Source of the DNA: Parietaria judaica
Lineage: Eukaryota; Streptophyta; Magnoliopsida; Rosales; Urticaceae
Assembly (NCBI GenBank): GCA_954871525.1
Contig: OX940869.1
Span: 24,580,001-24,644,000, forward strand
Length of the DNA stretch: 64,000 nt
Direction of reading: 5' to 3'
This document shows positions 52,823-64,000 of this stretch, in pieces (positions within the stretch are counted from its first letter, which is position 1; each line of letters opens with the position of its first letter). The notes under the pieces were generated by a model that had not been told where the DNA came from, made no database searches, and saw only the letters and a program-made list of their open reading frames with translations. Both the position numbers and the translations under genes were made by a program.

Positions 52823-53763
52823 TGTTAATACCTTGGGTTGGGTCGGGGTCTTTGACCCGGCCAATATAATTAAATACATATTTCATATTAATTATTCTTT
52901 ATTTTTATTCAAGTACTACAATCTTTAGTCTTTTTTATTTCTGATTCTGAGTTTTATTTATATTCAATGACTACTCAATCTCTCATTTTCTAGAACACAC
53001 AACTCTTAGTTATCATTTGAAATCTTGTTAGTACTAATTAATTATTAGTTTAATATGCTTGCATTTATTTAAACATGTTTGATAATGAGTAGTAATCTTA
53101 TGTAATTTAAAATAGTTTATAAATTTCATTTTGGGTTTCTTGATAGGTTGATTAGAGTTGTTGTTTAATTCAAATATGCATAGAATTTGTTTAGTGTGTT
53201 TTTTATTTATTTTTTAATTTGTTTGGGTATTTTTAATTGAACTTGGAGTTTCACTTATGCATATTTTTCATATTATTAATTAATATAAAATTTTAATTTT
53301 AATTTTAATTATTCGGGTCCGACTGCCTAAACCAATCCAACCCGAATTTTTATCGGGTCAGTTTGATTCGGGCATTGGAAATTTTTTTGTCGGATCGGTC
53401 TTTTTTTTTTTTTTTTTAGTAAACCGATGTGAGAAGTTCGGGTCCATAAAAAGCATCGGGGATGCCCAACCCAACTCATACTCACCGTAGAGCGCCCTTT
53501 CAATTTCAACCTCGAGGGGGAAAATTGAATGTTCTTTTATTTAATTTTTCCCACTATTTGCAAATACTCGATAATATATTATACCCCTCTACTTTAGTTA
53601 CTTTTATACAGATAACTGAGGAAAAGTACTTATATTTTTTTCAAAATTATGTGCTCTAGTTTCTTGGGCTGAGACATTGGACCCCAACTCTCGCATTTCG
53701 GCCCAATGGGCCCATTAAAGTTTATACATTTGATATCTTATTACTCAAGCTGTTGTGTTGATG
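52119..53763. other. Intergenic DNA with GGGTCGG-rich patches
   Basis: No gene was found. A tandem GGGGTC run lies at about 52795-52825 inside a GC-rich patch (52750-52865). A second, inverted-looking GC patch lies at 53318-53470. The pair may mark the ends of an unclassified MITE of about 700 bp, but no target duplication was seen. Confidence 0.4.
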
Positions 53764-54753
53764 TTGGGTGGAGGAATTATTGAGGTAAAAGTAATTAACT
53801 TGTAGTTAATTGGAAGGACTGGAGAGTAATTTTTTTTATTATTATTTTATGGTTGGCGAAGTAATTTTTTAATGGATGTTGTGTTTTATTTAATCTTTAA
53901 ACCCTCAATTTTTCTTTTACAACTATGTACCCCACTATTTTATATCATCTACTTTAGTTATTTTTACAATCAAAGGAAAACCAATGCACATAAATCAAAT
54001 CAAATTAACCGGAAAAGATTGGCGGGACTCTCGGAAACAATAAACTAACCGGAAAACGCGATGACCTAATTCTTGATTGAAAAAATCCCAATGAAAAATC
54101 AACAAAATGAAGATCAATACGAAAGAATCAAACCAAACTCACCTAGAAAATTGAAACGGAATTCCGAGAAAAAAGATTGAAAATAGAATCTCATGGCTTA
54201 GATAGAAGCTAAACAGTGCTAGAAAACAATCTACCTAGGCATAAACAATTACATAAAACATACAATCCATGACTGAATCCAAGAAATAAGAAACTCACAG
54301 AGAAAACGACGAACTTACAATTGATTGAGGAAATTCCCCTGAAATGCACATAAATCAAATCAAACTCACTGGAAAATATTGAGCGGAACTCCAAGAAAGA
54401 AGAAAATAAGCGGAAAACACGACAACCTAATTTTTTTTATTGAAGAAATCCCACAATAGAATCAACAAAATGAAAATCAATACCCAGAATCAAATCAAAT
54501 TTTCCGTGGAAAAAAAATATCTAATTGGTTGAAAAGTAATGAATTTGCCAAACCTCTTGTCCACACTCGCACTAAATCTTACGATCCAATACTAAAATTT
54601 AATGTAATATCCAAGAAAAAAATAAACTCAGCGACGAACTTACACTTGATTGAAGAAATTCTCATGAAAAATCAACAATGAGAGAGAAAAACAATGTCAA
54701 CTAATGAAAACTGAAAAATCAAAAAGGCAAAAACAATGGCCCAGTAGAGAAAA
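53764..54753 (+). repeat. Paralogue of the Tat insertion locus (array-free)
   Basis: 53764-53857 matches 5781-5876 and 54404-54753 matches 17280-17630. The approximately 545 bases in between have no counterpart around the array, so DNA was lost there. Within this block a unit of about 360 bp starting AATGCACATAAATCAAATC is repeated in tandem (53983 and 54343). Confidence 0.8.
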
Positions 54754-55038
54754 TGAACTTCGAGTGTTGGAGGAGTGCAACTTTTGTACTGTGATGGGTT
54801 TTCTCACACAAATATGTAAAGTTTAGAAATGGCAAACCTTGATCGCCACCGCGCGATAGAGGTTTCTTCGAGGACGTCCGCGGAGAGAGTTGTGTGTTGG
54901 CTTGGTTGATCGCAGCCACGCAAACGTAGCGTCCCCGGAGAGAGGCGACGTGTGAAGAAGACATGAGATGACTAGAAAAACCGCGGGGACAAAGAGAGAG
55001 AAACTCGCGTGAAACAGAATAGGGAGAGGACAAAGAAG
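54754..55038. other. Stretch of unknown nature before a possible gene remnant
   Basis: A minus-strand frame (55033-54719) with a Ser-rich sequence has no recognisable domain. It runs into the duplicated block and is probably not a gene, though it could be 3' sequence of the remnant at 55039-55328. Confidence 0.35.
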
Positions 55039-55328
55039 CTAAATAGTTTCAATGGTATTTCTCGGCCTTTTTGTCATGATGGAGCTTGGATACACGATGA
55101 TGATTGAGATCGACGACGAAGTGCGCTCGTATTTGATCTGTAAATAAATTCATATATGCATCAAAATGTTTTCACTTTCAAACTTAATTATAAGCAAATT
55201 TCAAATTACAAAAATATGAAAGCACTCACTTTCATAGAACTCGTATTCCAAGAAGAAATCCTCTGATCACTTCCGTTCTCCGCCTCTCGCTTGCCTTCGC
55301 TGCCCGTGGAAGCTCTGCTACTGCTTGT
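55039..55328 (-). CDS. Possible last two exons of an unrecognised gene
   Basis: On the minus strand a 99-base segment (55328-55230) sits between a TTCTCGGTTCAG acceptor and a GTGAGT donor. It reads TSSSRASTGSEGKREAENG followed by SDQRISSWNTSSMK. A second 99-base segment (55137-55039) follows a TTTATTTACAG acceptor in the same phase and ends at a stop. Together they give 65 codons without stops, rich in Ser and charged residues. No upstream exon was identified and the family is not recognised. Confidence 0.28.
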
Positions 55329-55344
55329 CTGAACCGAGAAAAAC

Positions 55345-57067
55345 CGAAAAACATAACCATGATCAATATGTTGTCGTTTCAAATCTAGGATTCGACGATT
55401 CCATTGTGTTAGGACTTTTTAAGAAATACTTTAGAATTTGATTGGACTATATTGACATGATACGAAATAGTGAATACTCGCTGACTATATTAATGAGACA
55501 ATTTATAGGTACGATAAGATTTATAGAAACTAATTAATTGTTGAGTATGTCTCAAGTTATGTTATAACATCAGTTCACACGTACAGTTATAAAGGTCAAG
55601 AAGATCATTTCTTGGAGACCAATATGAGAAGTCTATTATAAGTTAGTTAACATGGCTTTAGGATATAACGGGAATTGAGTGAAATGTAAGAGTGTTATAT
55701 AAACTCAAAGGTGAGAGGATTAGGATAGAATAAAATAGATCAGAATAGGATAGAGAGAGAAAGGGATTTAGAAAGCAGGGCCGGCCTGATCATCTTGGGG
55801 CCTTGGGGGAAAATATAATACGGGGCCTTTTTGGCTTTTTTTAGTATCGGATCTTAATAATTTAAATAATAAAAAAAAAAACTATTATTCTCCAATTTTA
55901 GTACAATGAGCAATCTTCAACCAAAAAACCTAATTAGAACATCGATTTTATATATATGAAAAAAAAACATAAAGTTGTTATAAATACATGATTAGAACTT
56001 CGGTTTTATAGAACATATCTCATAAAAAAATAAAGATATTTAAAAAAAAAAAGATAGTCGTTATTCATCTTCTAGTTGTTTCAGAAATTAGCGAGTACTA
56101 AAAAAATATTATTTGGTTAAAATTCAAGAGAGTAAAGAGATATAAAAATAATAGTCACTTGTACTAAGATTCACCCATGTTGTTATACTCAGTTCTAGTT
56201 AACTCAAGAAGTGACACAAGAATAAAATAGGCCCAGTAAAACTCTATATATCTATCTATATATATATTATAAAAGGAGGAAACACAAATGACATGGCATA
56301 ATGTTATTAAAGTATTTAAAATTTGATTTTTTACAACTCAAGATGAAGCTCCAACAAAGGATTGAGAAATTCTTTTTTCTAAGAATTTGTAATTTATTTT
56401 AAAGATAAATTTAATGTATGGAATTATGGATTAATGCATTTTGAGTTTGAACGTAAATTATCTATGCACTCTTCATATTCCTTACCACTTAGGCAATTAT
56501 GATACATGAAGTTAATTTAGCTTTTTATTGTGTTGTATTTATCTACCATAAAGTGGTGAAGATGAATATCAAGAGGCTTTTGTAAGGGGGTTTATTTAAT
56601 TGTACATAAATTTATAATAAAGCTCAAATACGTAGGATTAGGAACACATTGTAAATTATTTGGTTCATAGAGCAAGAGATTTGCGCGAGACCCGTGCTTC
56701 GGTTTGCAACCTCCGACGTATGATGCTCTGACTTGCGATCTCCAATCCAAAATTTTCTTTTGTTAGACTTGAGATCAGTTAATTTTGTTATTTGGTTTAT
56801 GTATTCCTTTATTGATTCGTGGTTAGTACGTTCATGATGGATTGTTGGACTATTGTAGCATTATAGCATTATATGTAAGAGAGTTTTTTTATTTATTTCT
56901 GCATTAAGTTTTTCTATCAATTGAAATTAAAAGGTAAGACAAAATTCTCTTCTTCAATAATCACAACACTTCTCTCGAGTCTCTTTGCAAGTACTTGGTG
57001 CGTAACAATTCATGAGATAAATTTAGTTATTATTATTGTTGTTGATGCTGTATTTTAGATCAAACAT
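55345..57067. other. AT-rich intergenic DNA
   Basis: No gene was found. At about 55777 the sequence CAGGGCCGGCCTGATCATC resembles a hAT-type terminus (CAGGGCCGGC), but its partner end was not found. Short TA runs lie near 56235-56270. Confidence 0.45.
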
Positions 57068-58229
57068 TGTAGCGGCCCAATTGCTTGTGTTCGACCGGGC
57101 CCATCGTCGTTTTGTTGACTTTCATGGGCATTGGACAAGAATCCCTAGCACCTAGGGTCGAATAGATCATCCGCTGTCCGCGGACCGGCGATCCGGGACA
57201 CCACGCTACCTGTTACCGCAGGGCCTGGAATGGACAAGGCTCGGGTTACAAGTCTGGGGCGCCACGCAGATCGGGTTTTCACGAATGGGAGATCACAGTT
57301 TCAACCTTTCAGTGGACCCTGGTAGATCGGACCCTCGACCTGTGTTATTTATCCCAATCCGGTCCTATGGTCTATCTGCAAAGTCAGTATATCTGATCTG
57401 AGATACAAGACTGAGGGACAAAACAAGCACCGCACGGATCCAGGACCCTGACAGGGGGGTTGCAAATCGTGCCAGAATCTTCTCCAGGGCTCCTGCTCCA
57501 ACTAGCTCCTCCGTATTCGGACCTGGGGAAAAGAACACCCGAGGTCAGGGAGAGCCGGGGGGGGGGGGGGGGGGGGGGTACCCCCATATGCACCTCCGAC
57601 GCTCAACATTAGTGGAATATTTGAGGGGAGGCGGTTTTACAGGGGGGTAGAGAGAGTATAGAGCGAGTTCGGGTGAGTTTCGGTGAATTTTGATGAGTTA
57701 CAGTTTGAATGAACTAAGCTTCTATTTATAACTGGACTCAGGAGTTCCGGTGCAATTATAAATTGTTTCGGGAAGCCCCCGGGGTAAAATTATATATGCA
57801 TTTTGATTCCCCGGATGTCACGAAGCCATTGCCGCAAGCCACATGTCCATTCGATGCTCCACGCGCCATCACGCGCCCGATTTATGCGGCTGTGTCAGTT
57901 CACTCGCGCGAGTGAATGGTTGTGGGCCCTGATGACGTGGGCAGGCTGACGCGCGCAGGCTGACCCCTGGCGCACATGCGAGCCTGTGGGCCCCCCAAAG
58001 GTGCTCCCGGCCTATCTTAGTGGTTCGGAGGCATCCCGAGGCCGTTTTTCACAAACTTTATATCGTTTTTGACTATCTTGATATTTTTATGAACATTTAG
58101 ACACTTTTTTTTTTACGAAAACGGACCTCCGGAATGCGTTTTGGGGTTGAAAATGATTTAATTAATAAAGAAATGATTAATTAAATAATATTTCTTTATT
58201 AATATATTTTATAATAATACCCTCAAACA
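57068..58229 (-). mobile_element. Solo LTR of another Ty3-type family
   Basis: On the minus strand it starts TGTTTGAGGGTATTATT and ends GGGCCGCTACA (1162 bp). It has a TATA box (TTATAAATAGAAG, near 57718-57730) and the motif shared with the other Ty3 LTRs (57598-57614). A run of 22 G lies at 57557-57578. There is no primer site or internal region on either side. The five-base flanks do not match, so the boundaries or history are uncertain. Confidence 0.65.
57557..57578. repeat. Homopolymer of 22 G
   Basis: An uninterrupted poly-G run inside the solo LTR. The length may be affected by sequencing or assembly. Confidence 0.85.
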
Positions 58230-59753
58230 GTTGTAATTCTTTTTTTTTTCTTTCTGTTTGTTCGATTATACTTTTCTGTGTTCTTATGTGGTTTTTACTT
58301 GGTGCGTAAGAATTGCTGAAATAAATTTGATTATCGTCACTGTAATTCTTTTTCTCTTTTTTTTTTTTATTATATTTTTTTCTGGGTTCTTATTTGGTTT
58401 TTTTGGTTCTTTGTAGTTGATTATTGATTCCCTGAAGACGACATCAACTTTAGTTTAGGAATATTAAAACAATATTTTGATTAAAAGTCAGATTGAGTAT
58501 CTAATGAGAGTTTCATTATCAAAAATATTAGTTTGCCTCTGTATTTTGTGTTCATATAAATACACAAAACCAAAAATATTATATTTTTCCTATTTTTTCA
58601 TAATTAGTATTTTTGTTTCTTCTTTTTAAAAGTCATGTTTAAAGTGGTAGTTAATGATTTTCTAGAAATGGTAAATGTGCCATCTATATATAATATTAGA
58701 ATATGGGTAATAACATTTTGTCATATATTAATACCTCATTTATTGATTCCTGTTATATTTGTATATTGGTACACCAAGCTATACGTGGTTGGTTCTGTTT
58801 GGTTGTTCGAATTCATTCAGGAAAAAATTTATCCTTCTTACAGAGGTGTTATAATGAATTCCGAGCAGCAACGACATCTCTCACAGCCTCCAGGCTCCAT
58901 GCCCATCGCTTTTGTTACTTTTGATAAATGTTTTGTTTAACTGTATGTCTTCTATTATTGTTCTATGTATGTGTTTTGTAATTTCACACTTATTTTCCAT
59001 CATGTTTAATGTTACTATACGTTATTTTTTTAGATTCGGAATCAGTTCCGAAATAATTACTCCAACGGATTGTTAATTTTAAATCACAACTCTATTACCG
59101 AACATATTTCTTTGTCGAGATTCGATTAGAAAAGCTAAAATCGACACTTGACCTAATGAATAGTCACTAAATTATCTCTCTCACACACACACACACATAT
59201 ATATATATATGTGTGAATGAATGATATGTGTTTACTTTTAGTTACTATTACTTAAAACTGACCGCGAACAAAAAAAAAATTGTTTTTAATTCGCTACTAA
59301 TGAAAAGTTAATGCCAAATGTTCTTATGCATACATGTCAAAACTTTTGTGGTCTATGATAAAGAGGCATTCAATTTATAATTGTGTATCTATGTGTGTAA
59401 ATTGTCAAAACGTTTTATTTCTCAGCAAAGATAAATAAGTAGTAAAACTAAGTTTAAAGGACAAAATTATACGTTATTGTAATACAACTGTTATAAAATA
59501 TTAGTTCTAAATAAATACGTTTTGCAATGAGTAACGAGTATTGAGTCAACATCCAAGCCATCACTTATATGAATGATAAGATCACATAATTGAGAAATTA
59601 GTAAAAGGAATACATGCTTTATACAAAAAACGCTTATGAGTTACACAATAAAAAAGTGGCATCAAACAACATGAAAAAAATAAATGATAACTATGACAAC
59701 TCGGAGATTTTCATTAAAATAAAACTGTGGCAATATAAGATATAGTATGCTGA

Positions 59754-59807
<54 letters not shown>

Positions 59808-60089
59808 TTAAGATGTTAGTTTTTTTTGATAAAGTATATTAAAAACACAATTTCAAATAATATATTGTTTGAAAAAACAAAATTAACTACTATGTAGCTT
59901 TCATCTATATAATAATTAGATCATATCTAACTGCGATTTTATTGAATTTATATAAGAAAAAACAATATTTGTTTTTACCACGAATATGTTAGAAATAAAA
60001 GCATAATTCACGATTTGAATATGCTATCATTTAGGTAAAATCAGTGCAAGTTTGAATTATATTAAAATGTTGCATTATTTTAAAGTAAC
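58230..60089. other. AT-rich intergenic DNA with long TA microsatellite
   Basis: No supported gene. The ORF at 58635-58940 shows no domain. Microsatellites: CA/TA at about 59180-59210 and (TA)n of about 24 units at 59757-59805. Confidence 0.45.
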
Positions 60090-60850
60090 TGTTAATGCCT
60101 AAAAATTGATTAACGTGAATGCGGCCAAGTCTTGGTTTTGGGCCGGGCCCAATGTTCGCTTGGCGGTCGAATCAGGCTTGAAGCTTGATTTTCGGTCTTG
60201 ATGGGCAGAAAATCTTCCCTGTGTTACCCGCCTCCGTTCCCCTTCCTTAGAAAAGAGTAAACAAAACGTGAACTCTAGAGGGGAGCAGAGGGGGGGTCCT
60301 CTGTCGCCCGCTACGACGCTCAACATTAGTCGAGTATTTGAGTCGGAAATTATGAATAAACGGGAAACATAGGTTTTTTGGCTTCGGGAAAGCTTGCCGA
60401 TTGTGGCGGGGGTGCCCCCGTATTTATAGAAATTCGAAAGTTCGATTTCATGCCTTCGGGGCGCGCGCCGCGCGCCCCGAAGACATGTTTTAGGCTTCGG
60501 GGCGCGCCGCGCGCCCCAAAGGCATGTTTTTTAGGCCGGGCTGAGTCGACATTTCCCGAGCGAGTCCGGGTTGACTTTTGTTGACTTTTTGGTTGACATT
60601 TCGGGTTGACTTTCCGGGTCGGTCCATTGATTTTTTGTTGACTTTTTCGGTTGACTTTCCGGGTCGGCCTATTGACTTTTTTAGTTGACTTTCCAAGTCA
60701 GGCCTTTCGGGTTGGGCCATTGTTTTTTTGGTTGACCTTTCTGGTTGACTTTCCGGGTAAGTCCACTGTGGGACCCACGCCCACATTTTGTTTGGTTGAG
60801 CACTGATATGCGCTCGCATTGAATCTATGATGGGCTTTTTATACTAGCTG
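60090..60850 (-). mobile_element. Partial LTR related to the Tat LTR
   Basis: The end TGTTAATGCCTAAAAATTG matches the TGTTAATGCCTGAAATTAG end of the 5877 LTR. It shares the same plan: the CGACGCTCAACATTAGT motif (60314-60330), a minus-strand TATA box near 60420, two GC-rich palindromic repeats (about 60452-60525) and a TTGACTTT-rich tract (60560-60750). The other end is not recognisable, so it is truncated near 60850. It is a diverged subfamily. Confidence 0.75.
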
Positions 60851-61176
60851 GAAGCCTCAAACCACGTTTCTAAACAAAATTAAAAATTAATTCTTTAATC
60901 TTCACTACATATTAGGCCTTTTCTTTTGAGGGGGCTTTGGGCAGTTACCCAAATCGCCCGGCTATTGGGCCGGGCCTCTTAAAAAGCCTTGTGGAAAGAG
61001 AGGAACTTTCAAAGAGAGAGAGTTGCTGAAGCTCTGAAGATCGATGAAGAACATAGACGTGCAGAGGAACGAACCGGGATTCCCTACACGCTTGGAAGCT
61101 TGGAGGATCAAGGAGATTGTTAGCACTTTGTTACGATTGAAAGTGTTACTATGATATTCATCAAAAATTGTGAAGG
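60851..61176. other. Unassigned stretch
   Basis: Contains a short plus-strand frame starting at an ATG near 61044 (MKNIDVQRNEPGF) that ends by 61158. It has no recognisable domain and may be a leader or gene scrap. Confidence 0.35.
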
Positions 61177-61772
61177 CTATACCGATCAAAGTGTAAAGAT
61201 GTCAAACAAGCAAACTTCTATATCTCGACAACAACTAATCACCTTGTAACAATTTAAGCAAAGTTCTTAATACCGAGACCCCTGAAAAACTGATGGCTCT
61301 AGTTTATGAGTTTATCAATTTTTTAGAAGGACAAATTTTCTATTTTAAAAGATCACCGAATTTGTCAGTCACCTTAGGCAAATATGACTTAAAATTAAGA
61401 TAACTGAAAGTAAAGTCATCTTTTACTAAAACGACCAAAAATTAAAATAGCCGAAAAATTACGATAACATAAATTAGGTTATCTTTGTCCAAGATAGCCG
61501 ATTTTTTCGGTCATGTTCGTCAAATATGGCCAAAAATTCGGCTATATTGGGCAAAGATAGCTAACTTTTTCGGCGAGCTTTGAATCGGAAGGTAAATTAA
61601 GGGTATTTCCCCTCTAATTACTGCACTTTGAGGATTGGTTCTTGTATTCCATATGTTATTTTCTTATATGCTACTTATATTGTAACTAGCTTATCAATGG
61701 GTAATCAATAAATAAAGGGTGTACCGACTTGTAATTTACTGGTATTAATTTACAGGTTAACCAGTAGCCGAT
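61177..61772 (+). repeat. Dispersed repeat, copy B, abutting copia pol
   Basis: 596 bp matching 17999-18597 with few differences. Its right end (CCAGTAGCCGAT) lies directly against the copia RT frame at codon VYM, so it interrupts or replaces the rest of that RT. Confidence 0.8.
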
Positions 61773-64000
61773 TCATATAGACTTCTTCTTCAAGGTCGCC
61801 ATTTAGGAATGCGTTTTTGACATCAAGTTGGAATAATGGCCAATCTAAATTCACGGCAAGAGAAATGAGTACTCGAACCGTATTCAGTTTGGCCACCGGA
61901 GCAAAAGTCTCTTGAAAGTCGATTTCTTGAGATTGAGTGAAGCCCTTCGCAACAAGTCTAGCTTTGAATCTCTCGATACTTCCATCGGACTTGTACTTGA
62001 TAGTGAAGACCCATTTACACCCGACGGGGCGTTTTCCGCGTGGTAATTCAGTGAGGCTCCATGTTTTGTTGCTATCCAGTGCTTGGATTTCTTCTTCTAC
62101 TGCATGTTTCCATGCGGGAATCTGAAGAGCTTCGTGAATAGAGCTAGGGACCTTGGTTCTATCAAGGCTAGTGATAAAAGCTCTATATAACGGCTGCAAC
62201 TTGTTGTAGGCTACGTAACGTTCAATGGGATATTCAGTGTTCCTATGAACAGGTTTCTTACGAATGCCTTTTCGAAGAGCAATGGGGAGATCTGAATCAT
62301 CTACCACGGGTTCAAGTATTTCCGTACCTGATGGATTAGTCGAGGTAGAGGGTGTCGGATCCGGATCTTGGCCGATTTGACGATGTGTGGCGTCCTCTAC
62401 TTGTTCAAGAGATCGAGATGAGCTAGGAAGTGAGTCTGTCATATTTTCGACAACCGGAAGTGGAATGGGAGTCGAAGCAATTTCTGACGCTGTACTCGGA
62501 AGGTCGAGTGGTCGAATTGAAGGTGATGAGATTTCGGGTTGAGTGTCTTGATTGACTTCCCAAATTTGAGATTCCCAAAAGTTCTCCCCCTGAATGTCGG
62601 ATTTGGGGAAGAAAGACTCACCTTCGAAGAAAGTGACATCCATTGAGTTATAAATAGTGCGGGTATAAGGGCAATAACATTTGTACCCTTTTTTATGTAG
62701 AGAATAACCCAAGAAGATGCACTTAATGGCACGAGGATCAAGTTTTGATCGATTTTGTTTGTGAACATGGACATAGGCGGAACACCCGAAGACCTTTTTT
62801 GGTAGGTCGGAAGAGAAAGTCAAGAGATGTGGGTGAATTTGAGTGAGAACTTGACGAGGAGGTTGGAAATTTAGGACGCGACTCGGCATACGATTAATGA
62901 GGTACGTTGCCGTGAGAACAGCGTCTCCCCAAAAGTGTTTTGGAACGGATTTAGCAAACATTATGGAGCGAGAGACTTCTAGAATGTGTCTATTTTTTCG
63001 CTCGGCTATACCATTTTGTTATGGGGTGTCCACACATGAACTTATGTGAACAATTCCCTTTTCAGACAAGTATGGCGAGAGAGTTTGATTGAAATAATCT
63101 CGTGTGTTGTCTGTGTGAAGGACTTGAATACGGGTATGGAATTGAGACTCAATCATGGAGTAAATTTTTTGAAAAATGGGGGCAGTTTCGGTTTTATCTT
63201 TCATGAGAAATGTCCACGTCATGCGAGAGTGGTCGTCAATAAATGTGATGAACCATCGAGCACCACTTATATGACGTACCCGTGAGGGCCCCCAAATGTC
63301 ACTATGAATCACTGAGAATGGTTTGGATGACTTATAGTCGATGTCACAGAAGGAAGATCGAATATGTTTTGCAAATTGACAAACTTCACATTGATAAGAG
63401 GACGACTTTATGCTAGTGAACAAGTGTGGAAACAATTTTGCAAGATATTGGAAATTTGGATGACCAAGACGATAATGCCACAACATGACTTGTTTATCGA
63501 TAGGCAAAGAGGTGGAGTTTGTGTTTGAACTAGACACAAGGCTTTGACTTGAGGTTTGAATTTGGTTACCATGAAAATTTGTGTCATGAAACACGTAGAG
63601 TCCACCACGCATCTCGCCTCTACCAATTTCCCTCTCCGAACCCAATACCTGAAAATCACAAAATTCGGCAAAGAAACGAGTCATGCAATTAGAGTCACGA
63701 GTAAGTTTACTGACCGAAATAAGGTTGCACTTGATATTCGGAACAAAGAGAACAGATTGAAGTACAATGTCCTCTGATATTCGAATCGATCCGATTCCTT
63801 CAACCGGTATAAGTGTCCCGTCAGCAGTCTTAACAGAGGAGTGACTTGTGTTTCGCTCGAATGTGAGAAAATAGCTTCGATCTCCTGTCATGTGGTGTGT
63901 TGCACCTAAATCAATTATCCAGGATTTTGATTGTCGGATTTGGAAGAGACGATCAGATGTCAAGCTAGTATGAGCATAAGTATCGGTAGGATTACCGACA
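61773..64000 (-). pseudogene. Copia pol fragment (protease, integrase, partial RT)
   Basis: On the minus strand the frame is open at the window edge (64000). It carries the protease motif WIIDLGATHHM (usually D-S-G), the GAG-pre-integrase zinc region (HYRLGHPN, CEVCQFAK), and the integrase core with HSDIWGPS, HTDNTRDYF and NGIAERKN. The RT start ([32 protein letters not shown]) ends at VYM next to the dispersed repeat. A single TAA at 63016-63018 breaks the otherwise intact frame where a Gln codon is expected. It is a different, less decayed copia family from the 32653-52113 element. RNase H, LTRs and gag are not in view. Confidence 0.9.

Noticed and set aside
52795..52825. Telomere-like or centromere-like repeat (GGGGTC)n
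   Set aside because: The unit is not the plant telomere repeat (TTTAGGG), the run is short, and similar GGGTCGG patches occur nearby in transposon-like DNA.
57384..57593. Pro-rich minus-strand ORF in the solo LTR
   Set aside because: The start is the poly-G run read as proline codons; it has no homology to known proteins that I can recognise.
58635..58940. 101-codon ORF with hydrophobic segments
   Set aside because: It lies in AT-rich DNA, has no recognised family or promoter context, and hydrophobic residues are expected from T-rich codons.

Overview
The window is a transposon-rich plant nuclear region, most likely from a eudicot. The evidence is an F-box/LRR gene with GT-AG introns, Ty3 and Ty1/copia LTR retrotransposons with plant tRNA primer sites, hAT and Mutator-like MITEs, a tRNA-derived SINE and many AT microsatellites. 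No bacterial or organellar genes were seen. The species cannot be named from the sequence.

Layout. 1-457 is the edge of an LTR. 458-5876 is AT-rich DNA holding a hAT element (1060-2120), one weak gene-like exon (2223-2540), a 98-bp SINE (3375-3472) and a Mutator-type MITE (3618-4079). 5877-17279 is a tandem Tat-lineage Ty3 array: one complete element with an uninterrupted 1966-codon gag-pol (5877-15627), plus a truncated second copy sharing an LTR. 19290-21392 is the best cellular gene, a three-exon F-box/LRR protein on the minus strand. 21830-23319 and 30588-31578 are long fold-back Mutator-type elements with 9-bp target duplications. Between them lie a CLP1-like RNA-kinase pseudogene (26920-27379) split by a hAT MITE, and a small glycine-rich gene (28606-29034).

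32653-52113 is a decayed Ty1/copia element on the minus strand that has received three later insertions. They are a hAT MITE (35375-35932) next to the RT catalytic motif, a 9.3-kb Tat-like element (37076-46381) with an exact 5-bp target duplication, and a long solo LTR (47815-49504). The Tat-like element is the most unusual object here. It has LTRs, a primer site and a polypurine tract but no gag-pol. Instead it carries a sense-strand F-box gene resembling plant SKIP14, two tandem-repeat arrays, and antisense ORFs with their own TATA box, one of which has a duplicated C-terminal module.

52114-64000 holds a paralogue of the Tat insertion site (53764-54753), a possible two-exon gene remnant (55039-55328), two more Ty3 LTRs (57068-58229 and 60090-about 60850), a dispersed repeat, and a copia pol fragment running off the right edge. 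The cellular genes show no sign of working together. The window's history is one of nested insertion, tandem duplication and gene capture. Mismatch counts and boundaries were made by eye.
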